Positions 33,226 through 46,795 of a DNA stretch of 64,000 nt are shown piece after piece. The DNA is from Antitrichia curtipendula (taxonomy: Eukaryota > Streptophyta > Bryopsida > Hypnales > Leucodontaceae): positions 54,822,029-54,886,028 of the forward strand of contig OX579633.1 in the NCBI GenBank assembly GCA_951230915.1. The letters are read 5' to 3'. The number at the start of each line of letters is the position of its first letter. Position 1 is the stretch's first letter. Under the pieces are notes generated by a model. The model had not been told where the DNA came from. It ran no database searches and saw only the letters and a list, made by a program, of their open reading frames with translations. A program made the translations under genes and the position numbers.

Positions 33226-36200
33226 TACTCTAGAGTACAATGGAACTATAGAAAGTCAACGGTACTGTTGTAGTACCACAAGGATATTTTTGCAATTTTG
33301 CAATTTACAGGGGTACTTTTTAAGATACAAAAAATTGCAGGAGTAATTTTCAAATTTTCCTTTTTTGCTTGTCCAAGTCCAATAGTAAACTCCAACTAAT
33401 TTCTCGAACCAAAATCCCACCTTCAAACCATGGTGCATCCTAATAATAGTAATTTTTTTGGAGCAATCATTAGCAAACCCCTCCTCTTTTTCTTGTCAAA
33501 ACGCTTTCTTTTTTATGGTAAGACTCACTTGCTTCTTGTTGCGATTTTCGAAGGATTCACAGTGTTTTTGCAATATTCAAATAAGACCACAATGAATCCC
33601 AAGGTTTTCAAAATAGGGGTGAAGATCAACATACATTTCAACAGTACAATGTGTTGAGCCCCATAGTGGGTTCAGTATATAATGGAAATTTGGATCAATT
33701 TGGAGTATGCAAGCATATGTGGAGTCTCAAAACCCCTCAAAATGGGTAAATCCAAAACAAATAGGTCTCTCCTCGAGGATCTTCAAATAGCAATAAGCGT
33801 TTAAGTGCAAACAAAATATATTAATCTGCTTGTTTGAGGAGGGTTCATCTTGATTGTTGCTGGCTACACTCGGGGAGGTCACTTGGTGTATATTCAAAAC
33901 CACGTACGGCTTAATATAGAGAGAGCTTAATTTTGTGAAGGTAAAAATTATAAAAATATTAGAAGAAAGATAAGGGTCACTTAATGTAGAGGCGTGTATT
34001 ATAAGTAATATAGCTAGGATTCTAATTTAGCCCATTACATTTTTGTACATATAATATAGACAGGTATATAAGGATCCTAGGCAAAAAAATTAATAGTATA
34101 GAAGGTACACGAGGCAATACAATTGTACTAGCTCTGTACATGACAGTTTTGGATGGGAAAGTGGCCGCTAGTTGAAAGATGAAATGTCGACAATTTGGGA
34201 TGGATGAATTATCAGCAAAGCTCTTTCTAGGGTTGTGAATGTAGGGTTTGAGTCGTTCAATGCATTCTACCTTCACCGTTTTTGCTTTCAGCGCCTTCAA
34301 GGTTTAGGATTGTGCGCTTTGGCTTTTTGCATGCGTTAGTTTGGGAGGGGTGTCTTTAATGTTCATTTTGGAGATTCAATCAGCAACAAAGAGGTGTTGA
34401 AGGGTCTTGGATTATTAGACTTTGCAATTTTTGAATTAGAGTTTAGCAAAATCATTTGCTACTGAAAGCGGCAATCACTCTTCAATGTAGTTTTTTCATT
34501 ATAAAGAATATAGTGTATCAAAAATTACCTCCACTTTCACATTATAAATAATGATAAGGTACCAAAATATAGGCCATTTTCAAAAGTTAAGTAATTATAT
34601 TATGAGTTCGGAGGTAAATAGCCCCCTAAAAAATAACCCCTCGGTGCACGTGGTGCACAAAAAATACAAAGAGTGACTCCCCGGAGAAAATAGCTCATCT
34701 ATTAAGTTGGTTCTCTTATTAGAAAAACACTAATCCATACCGATTGTATAAAAAAGATCATGTAGGACAGACCTCGTGAGATTAGCAAGTCCCCAAATCT
34801 CCCACTCTCCATTTATGACCCCTTTGTTCCAACAGGATCCAACGACCCATGGCCACCTACACCCATGAGTCCCATATCCGCAAACCACCATTCCACTTTA
34901 CCCCCATAACTAAATACCCTACATCCCCGTGGCTCTCATACCCGCATACCCCAAAGACACACTCATGTATGATACTTTATCCCCTCAACCAAGACATTGG
35001 AGTCCACCATCCCAAAATTACTTTGAGTGGGCAATACATTTCAAAAAAAGTCAATGAAAACATTTGTGTTGGTGCATGTTTGTTGCACTCTTTAAGTTTT
35101 TATACCTATCAGTTTAGTATAGCAGCGACATTGGGTATACAAGTAATTTTCAAATTATTTTGCAACATCCCTTCCACATACATTGTGCTTCAAACCTAAG
35201 TATTTGGAAAATCCTTTCACTAGAAGGTGTGGTAACTAGCACATTTCCCTTAATAAATTAACTAAAAAGACATTGGACATCACTAATGATCAAGGAGTTA
35301 GGGGGTGATGGCTTAAAATTTTGATTTCTTCAAGAAATGATCTTGCATGCCATAATCTTTCAATTTCACTTTTGAAGAAGAAGTGCTTTACTGAGTTTTA
35401 GAAAAAATATTATGGCCGCTCATGTGTATCCAATAGGGTCAAGCAAGATTTTTGCCCTATAAAGCCTAATACCACCATGTCTTTTTTTTTTAAGATACTT
35501 CAAAAGAGCTCTCGTCTTATATTCTTCCATGGTATTCCAAACTAGAAAGTAGAACTAAGCAAACAAATGGTATATGAAATTACAGAGCTCTATCCGCCTT
35601 TGAATAACATGGTTTGTTACTATGCAAGCGTCTCAGGGCAAAGTGGTTAAATAATTACAATGTATTTTGCAGAACACACTGTTGGTGTCATTAACCAACA
35701 GTTTTTCTTTGTGATGGACACTATGATTCTTTACATACATATATGCAGCTCAATATTCATTACATACAAAGGTTAAGTTAAGATTGACAGTTAAGTTATA
35801 TCATACTACATGACAAAAAGTTTCATAAATTTCAAGATTCTCACAAAATTATTGGAGATAACAAAATAAAATAAATAAAGATACAAAAGGATTTGTTTCT
35901 ACCATTATAATTACTCTTGAATTCAACAAGCATAATCCATAAAGCTTTTGCTATACTACTAGAAATACTCTTAGTTGATTTAGGATTAATTGTAATTTTA
36001 TTAAGGCTAAACTACCATTTGCATTGAAATGTTTTATTTAATTACAATTTCAAGTTGAATCTTGTTCAAATCATAACGTATAATCCTTTTCAAACAATAA
36101 CGTAGTGTTCATGTTCAAAACATAACATAGTACCGAGCCAAACCAACCTGAAGATCCATCTGAATTAGATATTTCATGTTGGTAATTTTCCAATGCATGT

Positions 36201-36374
36201 GAATCAATCAAACATTATTTAGAGTCCTAGATTTGGAAACAAACACAATACTACAAAACCATGTATTGTAAAAGAGTGGCCGTGCAAAACTGCAAATTGT
36301 CTTCGACTATTATCTGTCCAATTTACATTCCAAATGGATTGCTGAAACTAATCCTATTTGCTATGTGCACCTAC
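33226..36374. other. Unassigned AT-rich intergenic DNA
   Basis: No gene supported by domain or splice structure was found. Frames such as 34022-34300 and 34849-35199 are unsupported. Confidence 0.4.
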
Positions 36375-39300
36375 CTATACATCTGATTGAGCTGATGCAA
36401 CTACATCATGTGTAGGACAATCAACAGATATAGCCTCTATTTTTGAAAACTCCAATTCAATCACCTCCTGCAACAACATACAAGATATTAACACCCTTTC
36501 ATTGACATAACCATACATAGACCTCTTCAATAGAATTACAAGGTTTCATTAAATTTAGAGGTGAGAATTCTTACCACAAGAGCTGGTTTGGATGTAGCAA
36601 CATCCGCATGCTCCGGCATGATTTGAGTAAACCCAAGGTCGTCCGAAAAATTGCTGTCAACTGCTGCTGGCGTTATTGGTAACAAAACCAGTGGTGGAGA
36701 AGTCACAGGATTGACTGCGTCCTCCTCTAAATCAGACACCACTATTGTTTGCACCATTTGGGAGACACGTGTTTGCCCCAGATCTAGCGTTCCATCTGCG
36801 CGCTTAGAGCTTATGGCCTTTTCAATCAAAGCTTGCATTTTTAGCTCCATGCTGCTCTCAAATTCCAACTTTTGGCGCCTCATCTCTTCCTGCTGCTCCA
36901 TGAGAAATTGATCCTTCTCACGGAGAGCTAGCTAGTTCCATCATATTCTTCATTTTGAGCTCTCTCTCATCACTCTCTCGTTGTAATTTCTTTTGGATGC
37001 GCTCTAGTTGCCAGTCAAAAACCAAAGGCTTCACATCTTTCTTTTCCGTCCATGCAAGGGGGTCATTCTCTGGCAGGGACTTGTCCTCATTGTCACAGTC
37101 AATGGCATCCTCTATGGTGTTGCTAAAATCCCATGACCCGCTGCTCTTGTTCTCAATCTTTACAAGTTGTATTGTCGCCAATCCCTTCGTTGGTTGCGGT
37201 AATGCCGGGAGCGCTTCCGTTGCTCGAATTGCCACAGACGTCGCTTCTAGTGGTGGCGCTGCTCCCGGAGGTCCTTTCGTTGCCGGTATTGTAGCTTCGG
37301 GCTTTGCTGTTGCTAGCGCTACTGCTGGAGGAGCTTGTACTGGTACCTCGTTTGTTGAAGACAATGTTTTGAGAAACAAAGCCACTGTTAGTATTATGGT
37401 TTGAAGCAACTGCGTCAAAAAACACACTTCTTGGCAGCACCTATGTTGATTCCAAACCCAAGAGCACATTGGTCATAGCCAAACTACCTATTGTTGCCAA
37501 TGAATTTGGTGGAGGCGTTGTATTCACTGCATCTTTTGCCGGCAAATCAATTGCTAGCGCTTGCCCACGATGACGCTTAGGAGGAACTTCAAAAATGATC
37601 TCAAGGGACGGACTTCTTGACCTTTGCACCCAGGAGGGAGAAGATGTGCTGAGGACATTGACATTGTCTGCTGCTACCTCTTGCTCAAAATGACTAAGTA
37701 TTGCTTCCGTTGGAGGCGCGGGTGAAAACAATGTCAAAGTTGTCAGTTTTTCCTGAGGGGTATCTGGCGCTATAGAGTCGTGAAAAAGGGCTCCACTCTC
37801 AACTTTGTTATTTTTGTTTTCTACACTTGATGCAAAATTGAGAATGTTGGTGATGACATTTGGCTCTTCAGAAGGGCCAATGTCTTGGGTAAATGACTCA
37901 TGTTCTGCCAATGAATGAATTGAATCTGTTTCTTCGACAGGAGCAACCACCGACAAACTCAACGTTTCCATGCCATGAAGGGGCAACTCCTGCGCGTCCA
38001 ATTCTTGGGTACTCTTCAGAGCTTCTGCATCAGTAACATCAGTAACGTCTTTCAAATTTTGGTTATGAACCTCCTTTTCAACGGCAAGCGCTAAATTATT
38101 GTTTTCATGAACACAAGCAACCTGCCATTGATCATTTTTAGTGGTTGTTAGATCCAACCTACGGCAAGTCTCAACCAAGTCCAAATCAACCAGATCCTCT
38201 TGAATATCCTCATGCTCTGGAATTGGCTGACTGGCACTATCAATGATAACGTCCTCAGCAACTGGTCCTTGAACCTCCAACTGTGCATGTTCGTCTGCGG
38301 ATTGATGTGCGTCATCCTCTCTTGGTCTAGAGGCGATAGGAGTTCCTGTAAGAAGAACTTGCTCACTATTTTCCTCACTCTCTTTCGGTATCATAGTTAA
38401 CACAGTGTTTGCTGTGATGATATTGGAATAAAAAAGGTGAGGTTGCAACTGCATCCCCAAAGTATGCGAACCTTTGATGTAATAGGGTTTTGAATTAGAA
38501 GGATTCTCTTCCAATTGCAGTGTTAGGGACACGCAGCTCAGACTAAACATCTGCACATTAGTGTTACAAAAAATAAAAAACGGAATTAAAGCAGCAAATA
38601 TAATACGCCATGAATAGAAATCATGATCATGCCGGAACAACCGTGCGTAATTTGCTGACAATGTTATCTCCTAAATATTGAACGAGAGTAGATGCTGCAA
38701 TTGACCTATGAAGCTTCACATAACTTTGCTAAAGCACAAAGGCAAAAGTAAAGAGTTAGTTACCGTGGCGCATATCATTGCCTTTCTTCCGGCCAATATT
38801 GTACAAAATGTTTGCCTTTGCACTGCCACGTGAAGGATGAAGCGTATACACGTTTCCATGTGCAATTCGTTGGCGTTTGCTCCAATGGAATACTCTGACC
38901 GATAAGTCTCCGAGCTCAAAAATCGAGGATCTCTTGCCTCCAGCAACAAAGGCCACTTCAGCACCAAATTGTCCACCGCTTGAGAAGTTAAAATTGCTAC
39001 AATTGAACCACCCTTGTGCGCAGCTCTCAAAGAGGAAGCACCTCTAAGATTCTTTTCTGCAATCTTAGGGATATAGCAACTTCTAACCACTACATAATCT
39101 TTAAAAAATTGTTGCAAGACTCAACTGAATTCCATCTCATTGGCCGAATGATAAATAATCATCCAATAAGGAACACTTTGCAAAGAAACCCAAGCACCAT
39201 AGCCATCAGTGACAACGGCTCAAAAATCTTCCGCCATGGTTGGAGGCATACTGATGTTCCATTACTATTCGATCGAGGTGGAACATGTCAAAAGTCAATG

Positions 39301-40699
39301 ATGCCTCCGCACACAACCTCCCATGGGGCTATAGGTGATTGGACTTCTACAAACTGGGAGCTAAACAAGGAGGCTGTATTGAATGATGGGTGTGGACAAC
39401 CCTCTCCCTCCCCGTATATTGCCACCTTTGGAGTTGGCACAAACACATGCGGCGATTCCCAATGCAGAATACGGTGTATCTCAGCAACGCATGCATCCGG
39501 AAGAGGAATTTTTGTTGTTTTCTCCGAAGCCACGACAAATTGTGCCAAGTACTTAGGTCCAGCCCGGCGTATAAGCTCCGACATGTGCAACGCGTTAATA
39601 TGCAGCTGTTGTTTCAATTTGATCCATCGACATAATTGTATTGACTTGTCATGCCTAATTAGGGGATCCTCCTTGTCATTGAGATACTCAGAAATACACT
39701 TAATAAAATGAGACTTGGACCTCTTTATGTCTGTCCAAGCTTTCAAACTAACCACATCGGACACATATTTGCCCAACTTCCCAATGAAAATTTTGGGAGG
39801 GCATTACCCCAATCTTTATCACCATCGTGATCCTTAGCAGAGGCAAATAAGATCTTCTGAGCACACTCCATCATACCTTTGTCATCAATGCCATAAGAAA
39901 CCTTGATTGTGTTTGCACCTAATGTTTGTGGAATAAACTTCTTGGCCTTCTTATCTTTTACCTCGCGATAGAACTTTCCCACGGATACACTAAACAACTT
40001 CCCCTCTGTGTGAGCCATAAAGACAGCTAACCACATTGACCACACTTCCTCTGATGAAGTGACAAGGCATATCTCTCCCCGAATATCACCCTTTGTTACG
40101 GGTTTTTTCATAGCTAGGGCAAAAACGTGAAGCATAGTTTGTATAAAAGCCTGTAAACAACATCCACATATTAACTAACGTGACAACATGAATATTGCAT
40201 GGTATAAATAATAAGATTATCACCCATTGCCTCTTATCTCATCGTACTATTTAAAAAACATTAGCCCACCACGACAATATTGTCCGTAGAAACACTAGTA
40301 AAAAACAGGGAAAAAACGACTACACTTAACTACTGCATTTTAGTGGTTTATGGCATGAAACTACTCACGTACAACTAGATGGGCTGCAGTCGTTTTCTAG
40401 TGGACCACAATTGCATGTTAGTATGAGTGAACCTGTCACTTTTGCCATCTACTCAAAAACAACTGCGACCTTTTCATCCATTGCCCATCCTAAATTTTGG
40501 GGAAAACCTGCCTCCTCTGCCCTTCTTTCTTCTTTGTTAGAAGACATCTTTCTCTCTAATCCCAATGTCTACATTAATGCACATCTGACACGCGAATGAC
40601 CAGCTGCCACATGTCATATTTTTAGAGGCTCTGATCATATTTAGGCATTTTCATGAAATGTGAAATTGATAATCCACAATGACACGTGTCCCTTACAAT

Positions 40700-41300
40700 C
40701 ATAAAGTAGTTGTATTTTAGTTGTAAAGCAGTCAATTTGCAGTTGCTTATAATATTTTAGTAGAAAAAATTCACTTATGAGTCAGACCAGTTGTATATTT
40801 GTTGCTCTTCAGTTGTAATGCAGTCGATTTACAGTCAAATTTACAACATCTGCGACTCTAGTTGCAACTGAGTTGTATTTTATTTGTACTACAGTTGCAT
40901 TTTAGTCGCAACCGAGTTGTACTTCAATTGCACTACAGTCGCACTTTAGTTGCACCTGAGTTGTAATTCAGTTGCATTTTAGTTGCACCCAAGTTGTACT
41001 TCAATTGCATTATAGTTGCACTTTAGTTGCACTAGAGTTGTACTTCAGTTGCACTATAGTTGCACCCAAGTTGTCTTTCAGTTGCATTACAGTTGAGAGT
41101 TAGTTATAAATGAGTTGCAATGGGGTCGTTTGTTGCAATAAATACATATTTTAGTTGCAACAAAGTTGAACTTCAGTTGCACAGAAGTTGCGGCTTAGTT
41201 GTACTAGAGTTGCACCTTAGTTGCCATACAGTCGGCAATTTAGTTGTACTACAATTCTTATAGAGTTGCACCACTGTTGCAATAGAGTTGTCATTCAAAC
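40700..41300. repeat. Subterminal repeat array (AGTTGYA motif)
   Basis: The decamer-like motif TT(C/T)AGTTG(T/C)A recurs every 10-20 bp over about 600 bp, for example TTTAGTTGCACTAGAGTTGT. In CACTA elements such arrays bind the element's regulatory protein. That function is family knowledge; the array is directly visible. Confidence 0.8.
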
Positions 41301-41548
41301 AAAATTAAGACCTCTCACATTCATTACTCAATTGATATGCAATTGCCATGAGGTCCTAAGATTAGAATGGTAGTGAAAAAATTGTGCATCGATATCACAT
41401 TAAATAATCAACAACATAGTAAAGTATGAATTGTATATAAGTAAAGAAAAACACCTATTACAAGAGAGGATCATATTCTAGTTGCATCCTAACTTTTTCT
41501 ACCATTACATAATTAGAGCATAAGTAATGTAAAACAAATAGTGCGTCC

Positions 41549-42148
41549 TCAAGCTCCTGTCAAAATGTGCTTAATGTGCCTAACTTCCCACACAGTGCTG
41601 GTATTTACAACATCACTAATGAGAACCTGATCATCCATACTGTTGGGATGCATGAGCTCCACATCTAGCGCAAGGGCCTCAGCAATATCCACCTTGCACC
41701 ATTCTTCTTCAATATTGCAAAAGTGACTGAGTCCGCCTGCAATAGCACTAATAGATTCCTTAGCAACCTTCATGTTTGGGTCATTAGGGTTCAGAAGCCA
41801 AACTTTCTCTCCTACGGATACCTGAAATAAACAATGACAAAAGGTCAATGGAGTGAACAACACTTACATTCATCATTACTATCATAATTTAGGGCAAATG
41901 TTACCTTCGCCAAAGGTTTAGCACCCTTCTCGGGAATTGTAGCTCTTGCCTTCTTCTTTGTTTCCTTCACCTTCATCTGTACAATAAAAAATCGTCTAAA
42001 TAAGTTCTCATTGCAATTTGCAGTACTTTCTAAAATTTAAATGCACACACTTTTGCATTATGTATCTCACTTCAACTGCAGTGGAGATAGTCGCTGCAGC
42101 CATACGCAGACTCTTCTTTTGATTAGTCGGAATCTCTCCATCCCCCAC
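41549..42148 (-). CDS. CACTA-associated protein, C-terminal exons (partial)
   Basis: Three phase-0 exons on the minus strand, 42148-42071, 41976-41905 and 41821-41549 (stop included), with GT-AG junctions. The last exon (SVGEKVWLLNPNDPNMKVAK... ending VWEVRHIKHILTGA) has the length and pattern of the small C-terminal domain found in many plant En/Spm-type transposon proteins (a DUF8039-like fold; family from memory). The middle exon is Lys-rich (KVKETKKKARA), like a nuclear-localisation stretch. Upstream exons were not resolved: the transcript may run on from the captured oxidoreductase exons at 42500-44200, producing a fusion. Confidence 0.5.
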
Positions 42149-42539
42149 CTATAGATACAATCAGCAGTTACAAACAAATTATATCAATGTGACAATATAC
42201 AATAGGTTGAATTGCATACAAAAAATGGAAGCCGTAAAAACATACTTTATTACCCAAAAACTAAGCTACAATGTTTAGGTGTGCTTCAATGCTCTCAAAG
42301 TCCAATAATTCTACTTCCATGGAACTAAAACACCTTTTGGGTTAACCTCCTCCCAACCTCACCTGACCTTTCAAGCACCTCCAATCTTCCACGTTGCTAA
42401 TAAATTCTTTGGAAAATTCAAAACGCATGCTAAATTAATTAGGTGCACAAGTGCAAGCACAAAAAAATTACCGAATGCAAGATGCCAATGGTGGATGCTT
42501 TTCCTACTTTCAACAGCTTCACTTCATACACCAAAAGAG

Positions 42540-44180
42540 ACACAAGCAAACCCTGCAAACAGTCCTGCCTCAACATTAGAATCTTGCTCCACGTTGCTCA
42601 ACACGCGGCCCTTAGAATTAAGAACCAAACCCATAAGATTATAAACAATCACAATTCAAATATGAATCCAAACTACAGAACCTTGCTCCAATGCCTCCCT
42701 GCACAGTTACCATTGATTGACTCGATCAGGGAAAACCAGTCAAATCCATGATGCCTTGTGCAATGGTAGGAGTTCATTACAAATCGATGAAGTACAAGTT
42801 AACTGAATCCTGAAAAATGCTGATTATTGTTCAAACAACATGTACGGAGCTGGCGATCAAGTTTTGTTCACATCCAAACGATCTAAAATGTAAGAAAGTC
42901 ACCTTCCAATGTAGTCTTCTCCAATCTCACACCGGCAACTTGAGCACCATCACTTGATGCTAATATTTCTGCGGGATTTCTGAAGAACACAACTGGAAGC
43001 TCCTGGTTTCCTGTGACATGACCAGTGGAGGGCTGCAATCTAGCAGCTTTTACAAAAAGCTCATGGACTCGCTTTTTGTTTCCGAATGAGTTTCAGCTCC
43101 TCTTGCAAGATTCCATGACAGTTGCAGCAAGCAACCAAATACTGTTACCTCCCAAACAGAACAGGGTTGCTAGAAGAAGTACAGACGAAGTAACAAACAA
43201 TAAAATCAATTGCAGATAATGTTTTGTACAGAAAAAGTAGTGATCGTATGTACACGGGTAAATATATACAGTGTCACCACAAAAACCCACCAGGTCAACA
43301 AGTGATGTGACGAGATCACTTGCATGTTCTTTCACTGAAAGCTATTTAATACCTGCGGCTACCTAGTATCTCAGTATATTCTGGTAGCTTGACAGATCGC
43401 CAAAATATACGGGAATGATGAAGGGATGCATCACTTTGGATATCTTTCTCTTGAATTGAAATCAAACTAACATGATTCCTCATGCAAAATATTCCCTAAT
43501 TAGAGTAGAAAATTTATGCAAACAACAGAGCCCCTAATAATTTCAGCAGCTTGGCTGCTAGACCCTCCCAAATTCTAGTAGTTTCTTCCCGCCAACACCA
43601 ATTGCGAGAAAGCAACATTCGTAAGCAGCTTTTGTGCTTGAGAACAAAGCAACGATCAATGTTTCTTTAATTCTCCCAACATTTGTTCCTATGCAAAGGT
43701 GTTGCACGTTCAAAGCAATGTCTAGGAAGTTCATACACCCCCAAAATCGTAGTTGTGACCCAAGAATGAACCAACGCATCTTTGGTTGCATACCTAAAAT
43801 TTTCCGCAACTCCCTAGCAATGCAAGCAGCCTGAACAAGTCCACAATGCCCCACTGGAAGGACACGCCCGAAGTCAAACCGAGCATGCATTCACTACTTA
43901 AGCAAATCAACAACCCTAGGAAGCGGCAAGGTTCTCGAATTTATTAGACACAGAGTTAGTTGATCGACACACACAAGATAGAGCACTAAGTGAAAAATCA
44001 AGAGATGAAATGAACAATAAATTATGAAGGCATTTCAAGAGATAACCAGAGATAGCCAAGTGCACCTCATACGTCTCTCTCATGGTTGGACGAGAGCATG
44101 TTCAGCAATATCCATAGTAGCCAGCTCTGCTATGGAGCGCAGCAATATGCGAGCACAATCCAGAGCTACATTTCCCTGCC
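42540..44180 (-). pseudogene. MFDR-like: Captured fragments of mitochondrial NADPH:adrenodoxin/ferredoxin oxidoreductase
   Basis: Separate exon-like pieces on the minus strand match successive parts of the adrenodoxin reductase family. 44174-44080 gives GNVALDCARILLRSIAELAT (Rossmann motif). Around 43860-43796 is VGHCGLVQAACIARELRKIL, where the family has VGRRGPVQAACTAKELREIL. 43012-42903 gives ELPVVFFRNPAEILASSDG and VAGVRLEKTTLEG. Around 42607-42545 is GRVLSNVEQDSNVEAGLFAG. Splice sites are still visible at several ends. The invariant Arg-Arg of VGRRG reads His-Cys here; both changes are CpG-type transitions (CGT to CAT and TGT). The N-terminal FAD-binding part and the GWLKRGPTG end are not seen. 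In plants this enzyme supplies electrons to mitochondrial ferredoxin; this copy cannot be functional. It lies wholly inside the CACTA element, so it is a transduplicated gene fragment. Confidence 0.75.
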
Positions 44181-44639
44181 AGAAAATGAGAAACAGAAAA
44201 TGAGAAACTTTCAGTGCACATCCAAAAGAGTTGCTGATAATGAATTTTCCCGCTTCGTGACTAAGAGTGCGGTCGTCGGAGGCAAAGAAGTATGAATCGG
44301 CGGAAACTTGATTCGATAATTCACATGTATAAAATTGGTGCATGGGTGTTGACCGAATTGATCCAACCTGGACCACAAAACATAACAGGCAAAAAAATCA
44401 TCAAACGCACTCACTCCCGCACACAACTAAACTTAATTATACTGCTTGCCTCGTGAATTCCACCACGCAGCCTACTCCATCAAGCGGTACTCGATAACTA
44501 AACTCATATCAGACAAAAAACCTCAAAGCAAAACTCAACAAAAACGGTGCCAATCAAAACAAAGCAAAGCAAATCCAATCCTACACTCGCCTCAAAAGAC
44601 CAAAACATTCTCGAAACAACAGCACATGCTCAGTTAGTC

Positions 44640-45260
44640 AGTCTAGCTCCTCCCGCTCGCTCTGTATTTTGAATTTGCTCTCTCTCTTGCGTTCCTTCAA
44701 ATCAAGCTCTCATGTGTCTTCAACTCAAACTGGAAAACATTCTTGAAACCCGCAAGTAGGGTTTAGGGTTTAGGCGCTGAGCAAACCCTGGTAAGGCCGC
44801 GGAGCAGAATAGCGCGGTGATAAGAGCGGGGAGCAATCACCTACACAAAAGTAGCAGGAACGACCGCGGCGAGAGAAAGAATACCTGAGTGGAAGCAAAA
44901 CGAGTTGGCCAACAGCATCCCGTCCCTTCCCGTACTGTTGTAAGACGGAGGAGCAGCTCGAGAAAATCCCATCCCTTCCCGTACCGTCGTAAGACGGAGG
45001 AGCAGCTCGAGAAAATCCTGTCCCTTCCCATACCGTTTTAAGACGGAGGAGCAGCTCAAGAAAGGAAATTGCAAGAAAACGGACGAGAGGAAGAGCGGTG
45101 GGGAGCGATGGGGAGCGGGATACTGCAAGCGGGGAGCAAGTTAGGGTTTTGCTGCAAATACCAAAATTCTTGTTCTATGGCAGCGGGAAGCACGTTTAGG
45201 GTTTTGGGGAAGGGGATTAGCTTGACAGAGTGGAGAAGATGGAGCAGCGCCAAGGTCGAA
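44640..45260 (-). promoter_or_regulatory. GC-rich island with telo-box motifs inside the CACTA element
   Basis: Composition here is distinctly more GC-rich than the flanks. AAACCCTA-type motifs occur on the minus strand at about 44757-44773, 45142-45151 and 45189-45200. Such telo-boxes are common near transcription starts of plant genes. The position, just upstream of the captured oxidoreductase exons, suggests that the promoter or 5' UTR of the captured gene came with it. This is inference. Confidence 0.45.
44923..45065. repeat. 49-bp tandem repeat, three copies
   Basis: Unit starts TCCCTTCCCGTACNGT and continues through AAGACGGAGGAGCAGCTCGA. Copies begin at 44923, 44972 and 45021, with a few substitutions. 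Confidence 0.9.
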
Positions 45261-46795
45261 TCCCTCTCAACTTTTCTTTGTCTATTTTATTATGGGCTTG
45301 TAGACAAATGAAATCCCAATGTTGGATGGATGAACTTTCTAACAAATATTCACGGATGCAATTACAACATTGAAGTAATCAACAAAAAAATTGACATGAA
45401 TTTGTAAAAATTGACACAATGAGAGAATCAAATGTATCATGGGTGAGTTGGAGGGTTTAGGCCTGACCTCCAGCTTTGCAAAAGCTTAACTCTTAAAAAA
45501 CGGGTTGGTTATCATGGAATGGTTGCATTGCGAGTATTCTGATGGATGTTTTTTGTTGTCCTTGTCCTTTAAAGGTTAATAACATTTTTGGATCTTCTAG
45601 ACCTTATATGGGAGCTTGTTTTCAAAAATGTACATTTCTTTGAGATTTCAAGAGACTTTGAGAATCTTCTTGGAATCTTTGAAAAATTTCTTAGAATCTT
45701 CTTGGAATCTCTAAGTATCTTTTTGGAATCTTTGAGAATCTTTGAGAATCTTTTTGGAATTTATCAAAATACATCAAAATCTTTGTAAATATAGAATCTT
45801 CTAATATATTTTTAGAATCTTTTAAAATTCATTAAAATACATCAAAATCTTGTATATATATATATATTTAATCTTTTACAATCTTTTTAGGTTGTTTTTG
45901 GAATCCTATTAGAATCTTTTGGAACTTCATTGAATGTATCAAAATTTTAAGAAATAAATGAATCTTTCACATGATTTAAAATTAGCAGACTTTAAAGTCT
46001 ACTAAAAAATGCATGTTTTCCAAAACTTGGTTTTTGTTGTTGTTTTGGTTGTGTTAGTTAAATGCAATTTTTTGGTGAAATCAATAGATTTTTGTTCAGA
46101 TTAATAGATTCTTATGCAAGTCAACAATAAAGTGAACTCAATCAACACAATCAAAATCACATAAACATCCAAATTTATCCTAGTTCTTTGGATTAGGAGG
46201 CAGAGTGGAATTTGACCAAAACGACTGCATTAGAACTACTATTTACCCAAAAAGAATGACTAGGAATTTACTGCAAAACAACTTGAGAACAACTCAAAAA
46301 CAACTCAGCAACCAAAAAAACAACTGGGCCATTGTTGAGTGAAGCATTTAATGCTTGGTAGCAACATGGCGGCATTGCTTGGGCTAGTGTCCAAAATTCA
46401 AAAAATGAGAGAGGGAAACTTACTATTCAGGACTTGCACCTTGCATTGCCGTTTTGCATTGGGCCCACTGCAGTTGCCAATGCAGCAACTCTTGCATCCC
46501 TAAGCATTTTGTAAGTACTCTTCTTCCCGTCCTCATTGAATTTGTGAGTTTGCATTGCCAAATTGTTTACAATTCTAATATCTCAAATTGGGTCATGCAA
46601 TTCACACAGATTTCAATTAGTATGCAGATGAAGATGGTGAGATAGCAACAACATTGGAGGAGTTGGAGTAGGGTATAGCAAGTACTTGAATTTCAACTGT
46701 CTTTGTGTGTGCACTAGTGCTAGTAGGCGGAGGCAAGACAGCTAAAGGAAGTAAGTTGCCTCATATATTCAAGGTGCACAAACAACTATTAGTTT

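Noticed and set aside
39016..39711. 231-aa plus-strand frame
   Set aside because: It overlaps minus-strand exon 40150-38764 of the broken IDGQH gene, which has splice support and composition expected of protein; the plus frame has neither.
45588..45788. Frame rich in Phe-Glu-Asn-Leu repeats
   Set aside because: It is a translation of a degenerate GAATCTTT-type simple repeat inside the CACTA element.
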